From: Epiperipatus broadwayi
Lineage: Eukaryota; Onychophora; Udeonychophora; Euonychophora; Peripatidae
Assembly (NCBI GenBank): GCA_028023455.1
Contig: JAQFVV010000960.1
Coordinates: forward strand, 62,001 to 126,000
Reading direction: 5' to 3'
DNA: 64,000 bases
Shown: positions 20,097 to 31,764 of the stretch, in pieces
How positions within the stretch are numbered: position 1 is the stretch's first letter
How the letters are laid out: each line of letters starts with the position of its first letter
Notes under the pieces: model-generated
The model's database searches: none
Told to the model about the DNA's origin: nothing
Seen by the model: only the letters and a program-made list of their open reading frames with translations
Made by a program: the position numbers and the translations under genes

Positions 20097-20246
20097 AATA
20101 TTATATATAGAGCTTGCAAATAAGCTCGTAACAAGCTTTGCAGAATATCCCCAATCCCAGACCGGTTTCTGCTACTGGCATCCTCAGTGAGGTGCTAGGA
20201 TAGCTTGTTAAGAGCTTATTTGCAAGCTCTATATATAACATTTGTA
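20097..20246 (-). mobile_element. HHE-4 palindromic element, complete
   Basis: Inverted ends 'ttatatatagagcttgcaaa' (from 20100) and its complement (to about 20239) flank a hammerhead on the minus strand. The whole is about 145 bp, the most compact complete ribozyme element here. Shorter or partial versions lie at 7.44, 28.07 and 35.3 kb. Confidence 0.8.
20147..20195 (-). ncRNA. Hammerhead ribozyme, HHE-4
   Basis: Core CUGAGGA at 20187-20181. Stem II is UGC/GCA with a CAGUA loop. GAA is followed by stem III ACC/GGU without loop bases, or AC/GU with a CG loop. C17 is the complement of 20160. Stem I CUCA/UGGG has four pairs with one G-U. All invariant core bases are present. Confidence 0.75.
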
Positions 20247-20469
20247 ATACAAGCTTACTAAGTTAGATCATGTGACATCTGACTTGAATTTTTTGTAAAT
20301 TTTTAGTAAACTATGCATGTTTAATTAACAGTTTAAATATGACAAAGTAGATTAATCGTAATCATAAATTTAAGCGCTAAAAGATCTTGAACTGAAATTC
20401 AATGTTATTTTTGGTGTTTGAATGCCACCTAACTTCTGAGTGATGAACTGTTTAATTATCATTATTGCC

Positions 20470-20600
20470 CTATATAGTTTAGGGCATTAGCAGAATGGTA
20501 GACTTTAAATTTCAAGGTTTATGAATTATGGCTCAATTCTATTGCTTTTGTTCCCGGAACTTCTTTTGAACTCTAGACCAGTAAAACATTCAATATTATT
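20470..20600 (+). mobile_element. Degenerate tRNA-like SINE remnant
   Basis: 'gggcattagcagaatggtag' followed about 45 bp later by 'tggctcaattct' resembles a tRNA A-box/B-box arrangement. Strongly diverged. Confidence 0.35.
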
Positions 20601-21189
20601 ATTCCATGCCTGATTAGAGTCTTTAATAATAGGTCCATTGGCCTTTAACTTAATTTGAAGTCTACATTTGGGCTAATGATAATATAACAGTGTTTAGTCT
20701 AATAAATAGACATTAATAACTTTAATGTTTCTTTAATTAAAAACATGCAATTTGTTTTGCATGCATTAGTGAAGCTGTAATTATACTATAATGTTTAATA
20801 TGCCTGCTTAGCGCTTTCGGGATTTAGTATTTAAATCTCATACTCGTAGCTTTATGAATGAAGACTGTTGTGATTTATTGTACACATATGCAAATGAGCT
20901 TGAATTTTTAATTAGTCCATTGTTTGGAGAGAGCAAAGCATGCCTCTCTTCTTTTAATGGCACTGAGATCATTTGCTATGTAAAAAGCTTCTTTGACTTT
21001 TCTTTTGGCATCACTCTTCTCTGTGCTAATTATTTGGGCAGAACTGGGTTTGAATACATGACCTGTAGCTGCTTGGTGGTTCCAGAAGATTGATGTTTCT
21101 TCATTTTTAATGATTGGTGAATTGTCATTAAAGTTGCAGAAGAATTGTATGCTTGCAGATTAAGTTGTAATAAAATAAAATGAGCAAGT

Positions 21190-21300
21190 AATGAAGAATG
21201 GTGAAGACAGTTGAGGAATTTAATGATCTGTGCCAACTGATGAGGCCAATTTTGCAGAAATGTAACTTGGGGTCTCATTTTCTTTTTTCAGTTGTCTTTA
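21190..21300 (+). mobile_element. Short HHE-2/3-related fragment
   Basis: Contains 'aatgatctgtgccaactgatg', matching the 5' side of HHE-2/3 hammerheads, then diverges. Lies within open frame 21198-21506, which is therefore probably not a gene. Confidence 0.45.
21223..21276 (+). ncRNA. Hammerhead-like relic
   Basis: GCCAA plus CUGAUGA (21237-21243), GAAAUG and a downstream UUGG that can pair with CCAA are present. Stem II and the U-H before the cleavage site are disrupted. Confidence 0.45.
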
Positions 21301-21774
21301 TTCATTTGTTTAAAGGAGAGAGAAATATTGGTGCTGATTTAGTATGCGCTCACGGCCGCCATTTTGAATTACAAGAACCGCCCAAACCATGCTGGAACAT
21401 CCAACCCATAAATGACATCGATCAAAGTGGCCATTTTTATAGAACCCCCCCCCAAATATTCATAAGTGGATTTTCAAATAGATGGGTTAATTATTATGTT
21501 GGCTAACTGCCATTACTGTTTATTTCCATTGTTTTCTCATAAATTAAACATTATATTATTGACAAAAATTTTACAATATATTTATTGAAAATATGTATTT
21601 AATATAATAATTACATTTGTAATCAGTTGATTCTTGACTGAATCAGTATTTAATCAATTAAACCAGGAGTTAGCAAACTATGGCTCGTGAATCAAATAGG
21701 TCTCTTTGATTCCAATCTCATAGTTCTTTATCATGATAAACATAAACACATTTTTATTTCCACAGAAGTTTCCG

Positions 21775-21960
21775 TACAGTAGTGCCACTCAGTGCAAGCT
21801 AGAATAATGAACAGATGCAAGAAGATTTGTGCATAAAATTCCTATCTAGTGCCTACTCATCCAATATCCCCAGACTAGTTTCTAGCTTGTGGATTTCGTC
21901 AGTGAGGAATCTTGGATCTGAAAGCACTGCAGCTAGACTTTAGGATCATATGATGATTAG
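21775..21960 (-). mobile_element. HHE-1 fragment, minus strand
   Basis: Runs from 'tagtgccactcagtgcaagc' through 'ccaatatccccagactagtt' to 'ggatctgaaagcactgcagc'. Same order as the 46.2 kb copy but truncated on the right. Confidence 0.7.
21864..21914 (-). ncRNA. Hammerhead motif, weak stem II
   Basis: Core CUGACGA (21902-21896; position 7 C, allowed). Six-pair stem I (UCCUCA/UGGGGA), GAAAC with UAGUC. The stem II strands no longer pair well. Confidence 0.55.
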
Positions 21961-23100
21961 TGGTTTAATTTTTATTTCCTTGGAGAGGAAAAATGCACAT
22001 TACAATGTTGTTTCTTGAATTTAGTTTTATTATGAAATAGTACTTATTTTATATGATGAATATTGAAATATTAGAAATGTGTAAATAAAGTAAACTGTCA
22101 AAGTAGTTTTTTGTTTTTATTTGCTGATTTTTAAGAGAATTTTGATTTTTGTTAGGAGGTGCACAGATTGTATTCTGTTCCCTTACTAAAATAAATGTTT
22201 AAAAATGTGTATTTTTCAGGGAGATATTTTTCCCTTCATTCCTTGTGGTGTGTGTGAGGGGATACTTCTCTTCTTGTGACACTTTAATGGTGGAAAGAAA
22301 GGAGATTTAAATAAAATGGCTCTTCACATTAAAAAGTATGCCAACTTCTTAATTAAAAATTCACAAATTCATATTTGTGGATTAATAATTTATAGAAATA
22401 AAATGCACCTTTATTAATAAAAAAAATAAATTATGCACATTTTTTTTTAAAAAAACAAACAAAAAACAACTCTCTATACACCTGGGTCTCTTTTTATGCA
22501 ATAGATAGGTTCCACAGAAAACCCACATTAAAAAAAATCACACAAAAATAGACTTAACTTATCTTGAAAAATGTGGGATATATTCCATAATTTTCAGAAG
22601 TCACATAAAACCATAGCAACAAGGTAAATTTACTTTAAAATTTGCATAAAAAAAGGAAATAAGGTATGACTAATACAAAATTTTAAATATTTGAAAAAAA
22701 TTGATACAAGATAAACTTTTTTTACTTTTTCTTATTAATTATTTAATTTTATTTAAAATGATATGTTTTTATGTGTAATTTATTTTTTATTTTTTTATAC
22801 ATATTTTAATCATTATCACTATTTGACAATATGCGTGTTCATTTGTGAACTGGTAAGAAATCATATTTGTCACAAGAGGAAATACAATTAGCGCCAACTT
22901 CAGTCTGTGTTGTGCTAATGGTTTTCTGTCAACAATGTAATCGGTAATTAAACTTTGAGACAATGATTTTACTAATTGTTTATGTAGCTCACAATATCCA
23001 GACTGCTATAGCTAGCTGTTAGAGAATGCACTTCCATGAGTGCAACTATATATTTATAACATGCTTCCACGAGTGTGTTAATAATGACTAATGGTTCAAT
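21960..23100. other. Non-coding
   Basis: AT-rich sequence with poly-A/T tracts; nothing supported. Confidence 0.4.
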
Positions 23101-23104
23101 TTTC

Positions 23105-23285
23105 TTTTATACATATATATACATGGAGAAACTTTTAGACAGAAAAAAGTTACAATTAAAAATATTTAATAACTTTTTAAGTTACATTCTTTTTAAGTAG
23201 AAATTAAAAGTTTTTAAATATTTTTACTTGTAACTTTTTTCTGTCTAAAAGTTTCTCCAAGCTTATATGTGTATAAAAGAAAATA
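23105..23285. mobile_element. Palindromic MITE-like element
   Basis: 'gagaaacttttagacagaaa' near 23128 and its complement near 23235-23260 form arms of about 65 bp around a short AT-rich centre. The outermost arms are flanked by 'cttttata' and 'tataaaag'. No coding sequence. Confidence 0.65.
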
Positions 23286-23289
23286 TAAA

Positions 23290-24365
23290 CATACAGATAC
23301 ATAACACAGACAAACAACTATTTATCTCTCATTGGAATTTAAGATCTTGTTCATAATTCATGTCATTAACAAAAAAATGATTTTTCCAATTGATTAGAAA
23401 ATTGAAGACTTTCTCGAATCATTTTTCTTGTGAAACAAACAGGTTCCACTTCTGTTTCATTATCTTTTTCAAAATCTTCTATGGTATCTAAATTTATTGC
23501 CAAACCTTTTTCATCAGGCATTTAAAGTATGTAAAATTTAATGCATGTATCTAAAACAGGGAAATCCTGATTTTAAGTGAAATATGAACTTCTTTATTGC
23601 ATAAAAGAAAACTGCATAAAAAGATATTAAGAAGAAACATGAATATACTGTACTTGTGAGTTTTCAGGGAAAGATGGGCACCCTGTATTTTTGATAAATG
23701 TATAGTTTTGAGGGCCTATAATCTACCAAAGATGTGTTAGTTGTTAAATTAAAACAAAATTAATAAATTGATTGTTAAATTTTAACAAAGGAATAAATTC
23801 TGATAAATTTTATTAAAAAACGTTATATCAATTTTTTTAATACTTATAATGTAGGAAGCAACGAGACCCTTTTAACATTGTCGTACTTTAGTTCAATTCA
23901 GCATTTTTCCTTTTTATTTGATAAATTGTCATAATAATAATAATTTGGGACTTTTCTATCACAGAACATGGTACAAGATTCTGTTCTCCCCAAAAATGTG
24001 TGTTAATGGTCATGATATAAATGCATACTGTCGACATAAATAAAGTGCAAATAATAAAGTGTAAATATTGTATTTATATTTTTTTTCTGTTAATAAATTA
24101 CCCCCCCCCCCAAAAAAAAAAAACTGTAAATGTTATAATTAATTTGCCCACAATGACATCCTTTTTTAAAATAACAGTAATAAAAAATAAAATATAAATA
24201 TTAAGCATGGTATTTCCTAACAGGTATTTTTTTGTAAACATTTTTTTGGGAGCTCTTAAAACTGTATATTTATCAAAAATACAGGCTGCCATCTTGGTTT
24301 ACATGAAAATTTACAAGTATATTTTATTAATATATAAGTTTTATTGTTGGTTTAATTATTAACTA
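23290..24365. other. Non-coding
   Basis: A C10 tract followed by poly-A (24101-24123) is the only notable feature. Confidence 0.4.
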
Positions 24366-24369
24366 AATA

Positions 24370-25060
24370 TCTTACAGAGATCTGTAGAGTTTCCACCAAG
24401 GGCATACCATTGATTTTATTAAGTCCTTCAATTTTGTTACTATAGCCATATTTCAATAATCATTAAGTATGTGTTTCATAGTTTGTATCTGTCCACATTT
24501 ATATAATTCACTGACTGATGAATTCATTTATGAAGCAGAAGAATTCAATGGATGTACGTTGTTCCAAAATCTGTTATATTAAATTTTAGTTGCACCTAAT
24601 AGGGTCTAATCCAGATACTTTCATTACTGGATCTACAAAAATAAAATTATTTGTAACATCAAAAGAATTCCATTTTTATGCCATAATTCACTGATTGTAG
24701 ACCTATGTTTAAACTAGTGTTTCTTGAAATCAGCAATATCCTATGTTTGAACATATGGATATTCAGAAGCCATTGAAGGCCACTTAGTTGATACTTGGAG
24801 GGCAGGAATTGGATGACGGGAGTAATTTCTTTTATTTATTACAAACTAGCCAATAATTATTGATGCATGTAACAGTAGTCAAATGCATGCTTCCACTGAA
24901 GATGATTTTTTGAACACTTATTTAAGTCTGTTGTCAGCATAACTATTCACATAATTCTACATGGATTAATGCTTGGTACAATGTCAGTATGGAAAATCCT
25001 CAGATGAATTCCAACTCTAATACTTTTGATGCCCAAACATTTTATGGACACCTGAGCTGT
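24370..25060 (-). pseudogene. LINE C-terminal remnant, copy 1
   Basis: Minus-strand translation around 24400-24480 gives a diverged 'QTMKHILNDY' block, then 'TKLKDLIKSM' and 'WWKLYRSL'. This matches in order the 25.1 and 42.1 kb copies and the C-terminal region after the reverse transcriptase of some LINEs (a C-x-C-G..QT..H...C segment). Frames are broken. Confidence 0.55.
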
Positions 25061-25089
25061 AAAGTCATTTGGTTATTTTCTTTCTTTAT

Positions 25090-25470
25090 TTAACTATTCA
25101 CAAATATTAAGAAATCTGTAAAGATTCCAACCAGGAGATAATTTTCCTAGTGGTTTTAGTAAATCATTCGGTTCTACTATTGTATGGATAGATATATCTG
25201 GTCATTAAATATGTGGTACATGTTTTCATTTGTATTCAATCATAACTACACAAGACAGAGTCTGTTAAGTTTCAGTTATGAAGGAGGTAAGGGCAACAGC
25301 TATGGTTTTCCTGAATCTGTTGATTAAATTCAGAATATGTCTATGAAGACCAAATCCAATTCACTTTACTGGTGAATCTGAAAGACATTGTCTAAGGTGA
25401 CATAAGAAGCCAATTTTTTTCAGAATCATAATTATTCAGTTATTTAAACAGAATATTAGTTAAGCATTCA
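25090..25470 (-). pseudogene. LINE C-terminal remnant, copy 2
   Basis: Related by nucleotide sequence to 24.37-24.50 and 42.06-42.40 kb. Minus-strand translation ends in 'GWNLYRFLNI', comparable with 'GRNLYRF' at 42.07 kb. Upstream blocks are degraded. Head-to-tail arrangement with copy 1. Confidence 0.55.
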
Positions 25471-25662
25471 CAAAAGATATCTTGATTTGAGACATGTTTT
25501 AAGAAATGCAATTATATCAGAAATTCCGATCTGTTTATTAGTTTATAATCAAAATATTAATTGCATTATTGTTATTATCAACTCATTTTTATGGAAAACT
25601 GGAATTTCTTAATGATTTATTATAATAAGGTATATTTTAAATATGTTGAAATGAAAAGCATA

Positions 25663-26548
25663 TGAGGAGTGACCAAAAAATAACCAGAGTAGTTCTTTGA
25701 TATGTGCATTTGTTGTAGTATATGCTTCTGCTGCCACATACCTCTTGTGGGGATTATTCTGCATCAATCTACCAAATGATATTACTTGTGAAATCATGGT
25801 ACCATGTAACATTTTTTGTAAAATACATTTCACATAATTGTCAATTTTTGTAGTGGCTGAAAAACTGGAACGATGTGAAATTCTGTTTTCGGTTAGGAAA
25901 AATGGAAAGATAAGCAGTTGTAAGGTTTGTAATATTACAAGCAATCTGATCTCAGAAAAACACAAATTTATGAGTGGTTTAATGGAAGGGTCAAAAAGTA
26001 TAGTGAGTGAAGTCCAAGGTTAAGACATTGCTGATTTTTTTTTTTATGCAAATAGCATTTTTTTTCTCAGAATTAAATCGTAATAGTCGGGCATTTTATC
26101 CGTAAGTTCTGAAATGTTTATGTGATGTAGTAAAATGTAAATCTCCTGTTTTGTGGTAAATTGAGGAGTGCAAGTTTCATCAGAACTAAACGTCAGTACA
26201 CAAAGCATTGAGTATAAAACAATTTTTAATTAAATTCAGCATAATGCAGATTATCTACCAGCCACTCGCTCTCACTTTGTGTAATTTTTTTCCATTATCT
26301 TGAATGAAATAATGCCTTAAAATTATTATTTTTTTGGCAAATTTAGAAATGTTGAAAAAATAAAAAAACGACGATGACGTGGGCATTAAAAGGCATCATT
26401 TTGTAAGTATTTCCAGACTACCTCAATAAGTGAAAAAGACATTCAGACCAGCATATTGCATCAAATGAACAATAATTTCAAAGTGATTAACTTAAAAATA
26501 AATAAACAATTTTTATTATAAAATTCCAGTTATTTTGGGTCACCTCAT
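25663..26548 (+). mobile_element. mariner-like transposon, internally decayed
   Basis: Terminal inverted repeats of about 25 bp ('gaggagtgaccaaaaaataa' at 25664 and the complement of 'ttattttgggtcacctc' ending 26547) sit next to TA dinucleotides. At about 25955-26000 the plus strand, in a second frame, reads TQIYEWF and downstream residues typical of the helix-turn-helix region of mariner transposases. About 885 bp is shorter than the usual 1.2-1.3 kb and no DDD/E catalytic part is recognisable. Confidence 0.65.
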
Positions 26549-26980
26549 ATGCAAAAAAAAAAATTAAGCACCTTCAATTTTTTTATAAATGTTTAGAAAT
26601 TAAAATTAATAATTTTGAATTGAAATTAGTTGTTTATATGATTGATTTAAAAAAATAAATGAATTTATTTTACAAAAAAAGAAGCATGAAATTCAAAGAA
26701 ATAATTAAAATAACTATAGAGTCAGTTGCTCAGGAGGTAACAGCATATGGGCATGAAAGGGATACAACACTCCATTCAGTTAAGCAAACATATGAATTGA
26801 TTAGGACTTTTAGTTCTTACATCTACTACTCTTACATTGTATTAAATTAATCAGGGCAAAAAAAGTAATCCAAACAGGACAATATGGATTTTTTAGGAAA
26901 GTAGTTTTACATAAGTATCAACAGAGAAGAAAATACCAAGGTGTCATATTGTGAAAAGGATTTTCAAATGGGTGTATAAA

Positions 26981-27090
26981 GTCAAGCATTGTTAGCCAAG
27001 AGGTCAGTGCAGTTGACTTGCAAGCAAGTAGTTGGTTGCAGACAGTTGTGGGTTCGTCTCCCAGTCGAAGCTATGACATATGAAAAAAAA
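26981..27090 (+). mobile_element. tRNA-Ser/Leu-like SINE
   Basis: The A box 'tagccaagaggtca' and B box 'gggttcgtctccc' are separated by an anticodon arm and an extended variable arm, as in class II tRNAs. The 3' part is 'gctatgacatatgaaaaaa'. Forms an inverted pair with the copy at 27.32 kb. Confidence 0.75.
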
Positions 27091-27324
27091 TCTCAATCCT
27101 TCAAAAATTTGATAACCTTTTGAGCTATTGCTCCTATACAAATAATGACTTCTTGATACAAAGTATTTTTAATGCATTTGTAACAAAACATTCAGATTTA
27201 TTTTTAAGCCTATTTGTTAAAAATATTTTGATATTACATATATTTTCTGAGATGAAAAAGGAATGAGGGAAATATATTTTAAAGTATTTCCAAAATAAAC
27301 AAATTTTAATACTTGCTTACCTTT

Positions 27325-27433
27325 TTTTCCATATGTCATAGCATCGGCTGGGAGGCGAATCCGCACAACTGTCGGCAACCAACTGCTTGCTTGCTAGGCA
27401 GCTGTGCTGACCTCTTGGCTAACAATGCTTGAC
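27325..27433 (-). mobile_element. tRNA-Ser/Leu-like SINE with target duplication
   Basis: Minus-strand copy of the 26.98 kb SINE, with A box near 27418 and B box near 27355. The 11-bp repeat 'tgcttaccttt' at 27314-27324 and 27434-27444 is a perfect target-site duplication, with the A-tail adjoining the left copy, as expected for LINE-mediated insertion. Confidence 0.8.
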
Positions 27434-27599
27434 TGCTTACCTTTAAATTGGTAATATAATAAAATAAATAATTAAATGACTTTACTGCTCAGAAGTTTGT
27501 AAAGGAGTTTAAGCACTAGAAGTGTGTTGATGCAAGCATCGTACACTCCATAGTCTGACATTGAACCACTGACATAATGTTTACATGAGTATGAATGCA

Positions 27600-27890
27600 A
27601 TACCAAATCCAATAAGAGCTTTGATCATATTCCAACACCAGTTTTCCAATGAAGTGAACAGTTGAATGGTTGAAGGGTGAGAAGATTGAAGCCTGTTCAT
27701 TAAAGGTTAAGGCAATGCTATCTTAATGTGAGCCAGGTGCTGATTGTATATATGTGTAGGGGATTATGATCTGACTCAACTGATGAGTGTTGGATCTGCA
27801 CTGAATACATGTTAAGGATCATTATCTTTTTCATGAGTGTGCGCCATGTGTATAGGTTGTTTGAGATGGAGTGGAAGATGAATGCCTCTA
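27600..27890 (+). mobile_element. HHE-3 partial unit
   Basis: 'agattgaagcctgttcatta', 'gctatcttaatg', 'gtgtaggggattatgatc' and the ribozyme region follow the HHE-3 order on the plus strand. Downstream 'gtgtataggttgtttgagat' corresponds to the distal part. Diverged. Confidence 0.65.
27766..27832 (+). ncRNA. Hammerhead relic
   Basis: Core CUGAUGA at 27780-27786 is intact and the outer stem I UGAUC/GAUCA pairs. An extra U sits before GAA and stem II is irregular. Confidence 0.55.
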
Positions 27891-28067
27891 TTTACTATAA
27901 CAAACATTCAGTATACTGAATGAATATGTTAATTACATATCGCCTTGAAAATAGATTACATCTGTAAGACCAGCCCATCTCTCTTCTATTAATATAAATG
28001 GATATGTAATGGCCTGATAATGTGAGGGGGTTAGATTGACATGTCTATGTGGCAATGACTATTGTTA

Positions 28068-28126
28068 TATATAGAGCTCACAAATAAGCTCTTATCAAGC
28101 TTTGCAAGCTCTATATATAACATATC
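28068..28126. mobile_element. HHE-4 end-only palindrome
   Basis: 'ttatatatagagctcacaaa' and 'gcaagctctatatataa' are joined with the ribozyme centre deleted. An internal deletion derivative of the 20.1 kb type. Confidence 0.7.
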
Positions 28127-28129
28127 ATG

Positions 28130-28975
28130 TGACATTTGACTTGATTTTTTTTGTAATGGGTATGACTACAATATCAAATCCACCAAGGGCTTTGAGCATT
28201 CCATCATTGGAGTTTTGCTTTGCTTTGTTTAAATCTTAAGTTATGTAGCTTAAATCTTTGTACGTCAGGCATTAGCTAAATATAAACATTTGAAAATTAA
28301 TTTTAAAAATACAACTCAGTGAATTAAAAATTCTAATTAACATTAATATCTCTAAAGTACATGTATTTTTTTCTATCACAACATTCAGTCAAGGTAAGTT
28401 CTGGTTGGAATAACTTAGATGTTGTGGTGAATATTGACATCAGTTAAAATACCCAAACTCTTTCACACACACATATAAAATATTTAAAGGAATTTTAAAT
28501 GTAATAGATTTGTTTTATCAATATGAGAATGGTGGTAAAAGCTACAGTTTAATTTTCCGTAGTGAAATTAATACTTTATAAATTGTAAAATAAATTAAAG
28601 AATAAATTATTTTAACAGTGTCTCCTTAAAAAAAATCTATAGAAAAAAAATTCAATTTCTTTTGTTTATGAAAACAAAAAAAAAAAATAATATTTTTTTT
28701 CTAATTTTATTTTTGTTTATTTTCTTTACTTTTATCTATTAAAAGCAAATGAATAACTTACATTTTATCTTTTCAAAGCATTTTTAAAGATTTATAAAGA
28801 TTATATTGTATAGTATAGATGACTTTTCAATATATATATATATTGTATTGTAAATCTTTAATGTGCAGAGTTATCCATTTATAATTACTTAATTAGAAAG
28901 CACTTTACTTAAATTAGTACCAATGAAATCCAACTCCCCAAGCTAAGAACTGTTAGGTGTCCTATAGATCTATAT
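28130..28975. other. Non-coding
   Basis: A short HHE-3-like fragment ('gggctttgagcattccatca', about 28182) and AT-rich sequence. Confidence 0.4.
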
Positions 28976-28980
28976 AGAGA

Positions 28981-29085
28981 ATTGCATTGGTGGTCGAGAG
29001 GTCAGTGCAACTGCCTTGCACTAGCAGGCAGTTGCTCGGGTTGCGGGTTTGCATCCCAGCCGATGCTATGACACTTAAAAAAAAC
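28981..29085 (+). mobile_element. tRNA-Ser/Leu-like SINE
   Basis: Same family as 26.98 kb. A-box-like 'tggtcgagaggtca', B-box-like 'gcgggtttgcatccc' and the 'gatgctatgacac' 3' part are visible. No target duplication recognised. Confidence 0.7.
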
Positions 29086-29139
29086 ACTATGTTATAAATA
29101 CATATAAACTTTCTAAATCAAATATATTAAGTTTATCCT

Positions 29140-29213
29140 TTTTTTCCTGTTTCAAGGAAGCAAACCCGCTAACCGTGGACAATGCTTGTCGGGCGGTTGT
29201 GCTGACCTTTGTC
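29140..29213 (-). mobile_element. tRNA-Ser/Leu-like SINE, internally deleted
   Basis: Minus-strand fragment with 'aagcaaacccgc' (B box) and 'gctgacctttgtc' (A box). The middle is shortened. Inverted relative to the copy just upstream, repeating the arrangement at 27 kb. Confidence 0.55.
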
Positions 29214-29214
29214 T

Positions 29215-29890
29215 TAAAAATGTAAAGATATATTTAGGTATGTAAAATAATTTATAAAAATGGGATAGAAGTATAATTGTTACATTACAACTACATATTT
29301 GATTTATATAGAACATGTTTTGAATAATAGGATAAGAGGTAAATTATTAAATTGCTAGCACATGTTTAAGTATATAAAATCCATTTATAATAATGGGATA
29401 AAAATGTATAATGTTGAATTACTATCATATGTTAATGTAATCCAGCAAAATCATTAATCAAAGAATATTAGGGAGTCAAGAATACCAGATTAACAACTTG
29501 TATCTGTACTTATTTAATAATTTGTTTTCAAATGCAGTTAATAATAATAAAAAATATTTCTGATCAAGATTGCATATTTGAATTACCTTCTTATAATTAA
29601 AAACAATAGTTTATAATTGCTATTATCAGAATTTAATAACTTTATTTTAATTTAAAAGAAAATAGGAATTCCATTTTGTTTGTATAATTAAATTTTCTAT
29701 ATAATGTTTATAATTTTTAGCTTTAAAATATTTTAATAATTACGTTGATAATATTAATTCAGATTTATGATAATTTTTGCAATTATTTATTTTTTAAAAA
29801 AAGCAGATAATAAATTTAAACACGTTTATTGTATAAATTACTGCATCAAAACAAATCACTATCATTTTCTGGCTTTATAATAAATAGCAT
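29215..29890. other. Non-coding
   Basis: Extremely AT-rich, nothing recognised. Confidence 0.4.
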
Positions 29891-29896
29891 TTATTA

Positions 29897-30015
29897 AAAA
29901 TGGTGTAGTTCATAGAACATCCGACTTGGGATTGGGAGATTCCAGGATTGATTCTATCACCTGCAGGTTTAGTGTTTAAATGTTTTATGAATTCCTGACC
30001 TATAAAGCCATATGC
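29897..30015 (+). mobile_element. tRNA-derived SINE, family F
   Basis: tRNA-like head with 'catagaacatccgacttggg' (anticodon loop CTTGGGA, TGG), B-box-like 'ccaggattgattc', then the tail 'gaattcctgacctataaag'. Same family as the 44.9-46.0 kb region. Confidence 0.7.
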
Positions 30016-30219
30016 CTTTTTTATATCAAAAGTAATAGTTTGTAATAGTAATGTTGAATGCACTAGCCTGCTGTGTTCATAATCCAGGGTTCAAATTTTG
30101 TCTACAGCTAAAACATTTTTGGTAGCCATGTAAAATTAAGATTTTTTAAAATAAAATGCTTAATATAGCTTAATAACAAGTATGGTTTAATACTGAGGAT
30201 GTTGTGATGTTCAACACGA

Positions 30220-30266
30220 GAGATGTTAGAACACGAGAGATGTTAGAACCCGAGAGATGTTAGATT
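30220..30266 (+). repeat. Short tandem, 'cgagagatgttaga' unit
   Basis: Three imperfect copies of a 20-bp unit ('acacgagagatgttagaac') in a row. Confidence 0.7.
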
Positions 30267-30640
30267 GAGTTTCAGTTCAAGAACTTTCAATTCTTTAAAT
30301 TCCTCTTTACCCCTGCCCTAAAACATACATTAAAAATTAACAGTATATCATTTTTAATAAAGCCATAATCAGAATAAAATACTTAAACCTTTGAGGCATT
30401 GATATATTGTGGGAAGGTTAGCCTTTCAAAGTGTTAGTTGACAAAGGTTGCGAGGATAGTCGAAAGTGCTACCAAGTAGATAAAAATTTTAAAATATATC
30501 TGATTTCTGTATTTATAAATTATCCAATTACATAATTATGTAAATTGCTTTGAAGAAATACAGACATCAAATTATAATATTATTACATATATAGCTATGT
30601 ATATATACTGAAGAATAGTAAAAATATGTGTAAGAGATTG

Positions 30641-30700
30641 TGATCTGAGCCAACTGATGAGTGCTGGTTCAGCATGAAATGTGCATCTGGAGAATTTTAC
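30641..30700 (+). ncRNA. Hammerhead ribozyme, HHE-2 unit 1
   Basis: Core CUGAUGA at 30654-30660. Six-pair stem II, GAAA, and stem III AUG/CAU with C17. One U is missing from the 3' side of stem I (CUGG instead of CUUGG), which shifts pairing. Units 2 and 3 (30990-31041, 31513-31571) have lost the core: a deletion giving CUGUUGC, and CCAAUCA. Confidence 0.65.
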
Positions 30701-31360
30701 ATCTTTTTCACAGATCTTTATCCATATGTTTATAGTTACACTGTTCCACAAGATGTTAAAAGTGGATAGAAACCAGTCCCTATCTAGTGTGAGAGTGGTT
30801 TAGTGAAAACTATACTACTGAAATGTTATTCATTACTGGATAATCTCTAGTTTAATGAATGAGTAATTATATACTTTTATTAAGTGATTTGTGTCAAAGT
30901 TGTGAAAGCAGGATATTGGACATATCAATTAAATTGTAGTAATTTGCTGTATATAATTGAACAAATGAGAAAAATATTTGTTAAGAATTGTGATCTGGGC
31001 CAACTGTTGCTTCAGCATGAAAGGTGCATCTTGGGGATCATACATTTTTCACATGATTTAGCCATATGTTTATGGTCACACCCCTCCACAAGGTGTTAAA
31101 AGTGGATAGAAACCAGTTCCTACCTTGCATGAGAGTGGTGTGGTGGAATTTATACCACAGAAATATTATTCATTAAATGGATAATCTCTAGTCTAATAAA
31201 TGATCAATAAAAATATTAATATACTTTCATTAAATGGTTTGTGAAAAGTTGTGAGGGCAGTAAGTTTGACACTTTAATTAAATTGTAATTCTAAATGGTA
31301 CTTACTTTGTTTTTCTTTAGTTATTGTAATATTTATAAATTCAATGTAAACAAATGTTAA

Positions 31361-31454
31361 GAAAAGGTAAAATAGTTTAAATAAATATTTGTAAATATCA
31401 CAATTGAGAAAAGGTAAAATAGTTTAAATAAATATTTGTAAATATCACAATTGA
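31361..31454 (+). repeat. 47-bp direct duplication
   Basis: 'gaaaaggtaaaatagttta' and the following bases are repeated at 31361 and 31408 with no visible differences, implying a recent duplication. Confidence 0.85.
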
Positions 31455-31764
31455 ACTGTAGTAATTGGCTAGCTATATTTACTGAACAGTAATAAAGATA
31501 TGTGTAAGAGATTGTGATCTGATTCAACCAATCAGTGCTAGTTCAGCGTGAAATGTACATCATGGGGATCAAACAACATTTTCACATGTCTTTGACCATA
31601 TTTTTATGGTTACACCCCTCCATAAGATGTTAAAAATGGGTAAAAACCAGCTCTTACTTTATGGAAGAATGGTGTAGTGGGCATTGCACTACAGAAATAT
31701 TATTCATTAAGTGGATAATCTCTAGTCTAATGAACGACTAATAAAACTTATTAATAATCAGAGA

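Larger units (their letters stand above)
30560..31760 (+). mobile_element. HHE-2 tandem array (three units)
   Basis: Three plus-strand units with hammerhead regions at 30641-30700, 30990-31041 and 31513-31571. The first two are about 345 bp apart. The second interval is enlarged by unrelated sequence of about 150-190 bp that includes a 47-bp tandem duplication (31361-31454). Each unit has the order ribozyme, 'tatgtttatggtcacaccc', 'gttaaaagtggatagaaacc', 'acagaaatattattcatta', 'tcaaagttgtgag'. Head-to-tail ribozyme units match the genomic form of retrozymes. Cores in units 2 and 3 are mutated, so the array is old. Confidence 0.85.

Noticed and set aside
21198-21506. 102-residue plus-strand gene
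   Set aside because: The 5' third overlaps a degraded hammerhead-element fragment and no splice or domain evidence exists.
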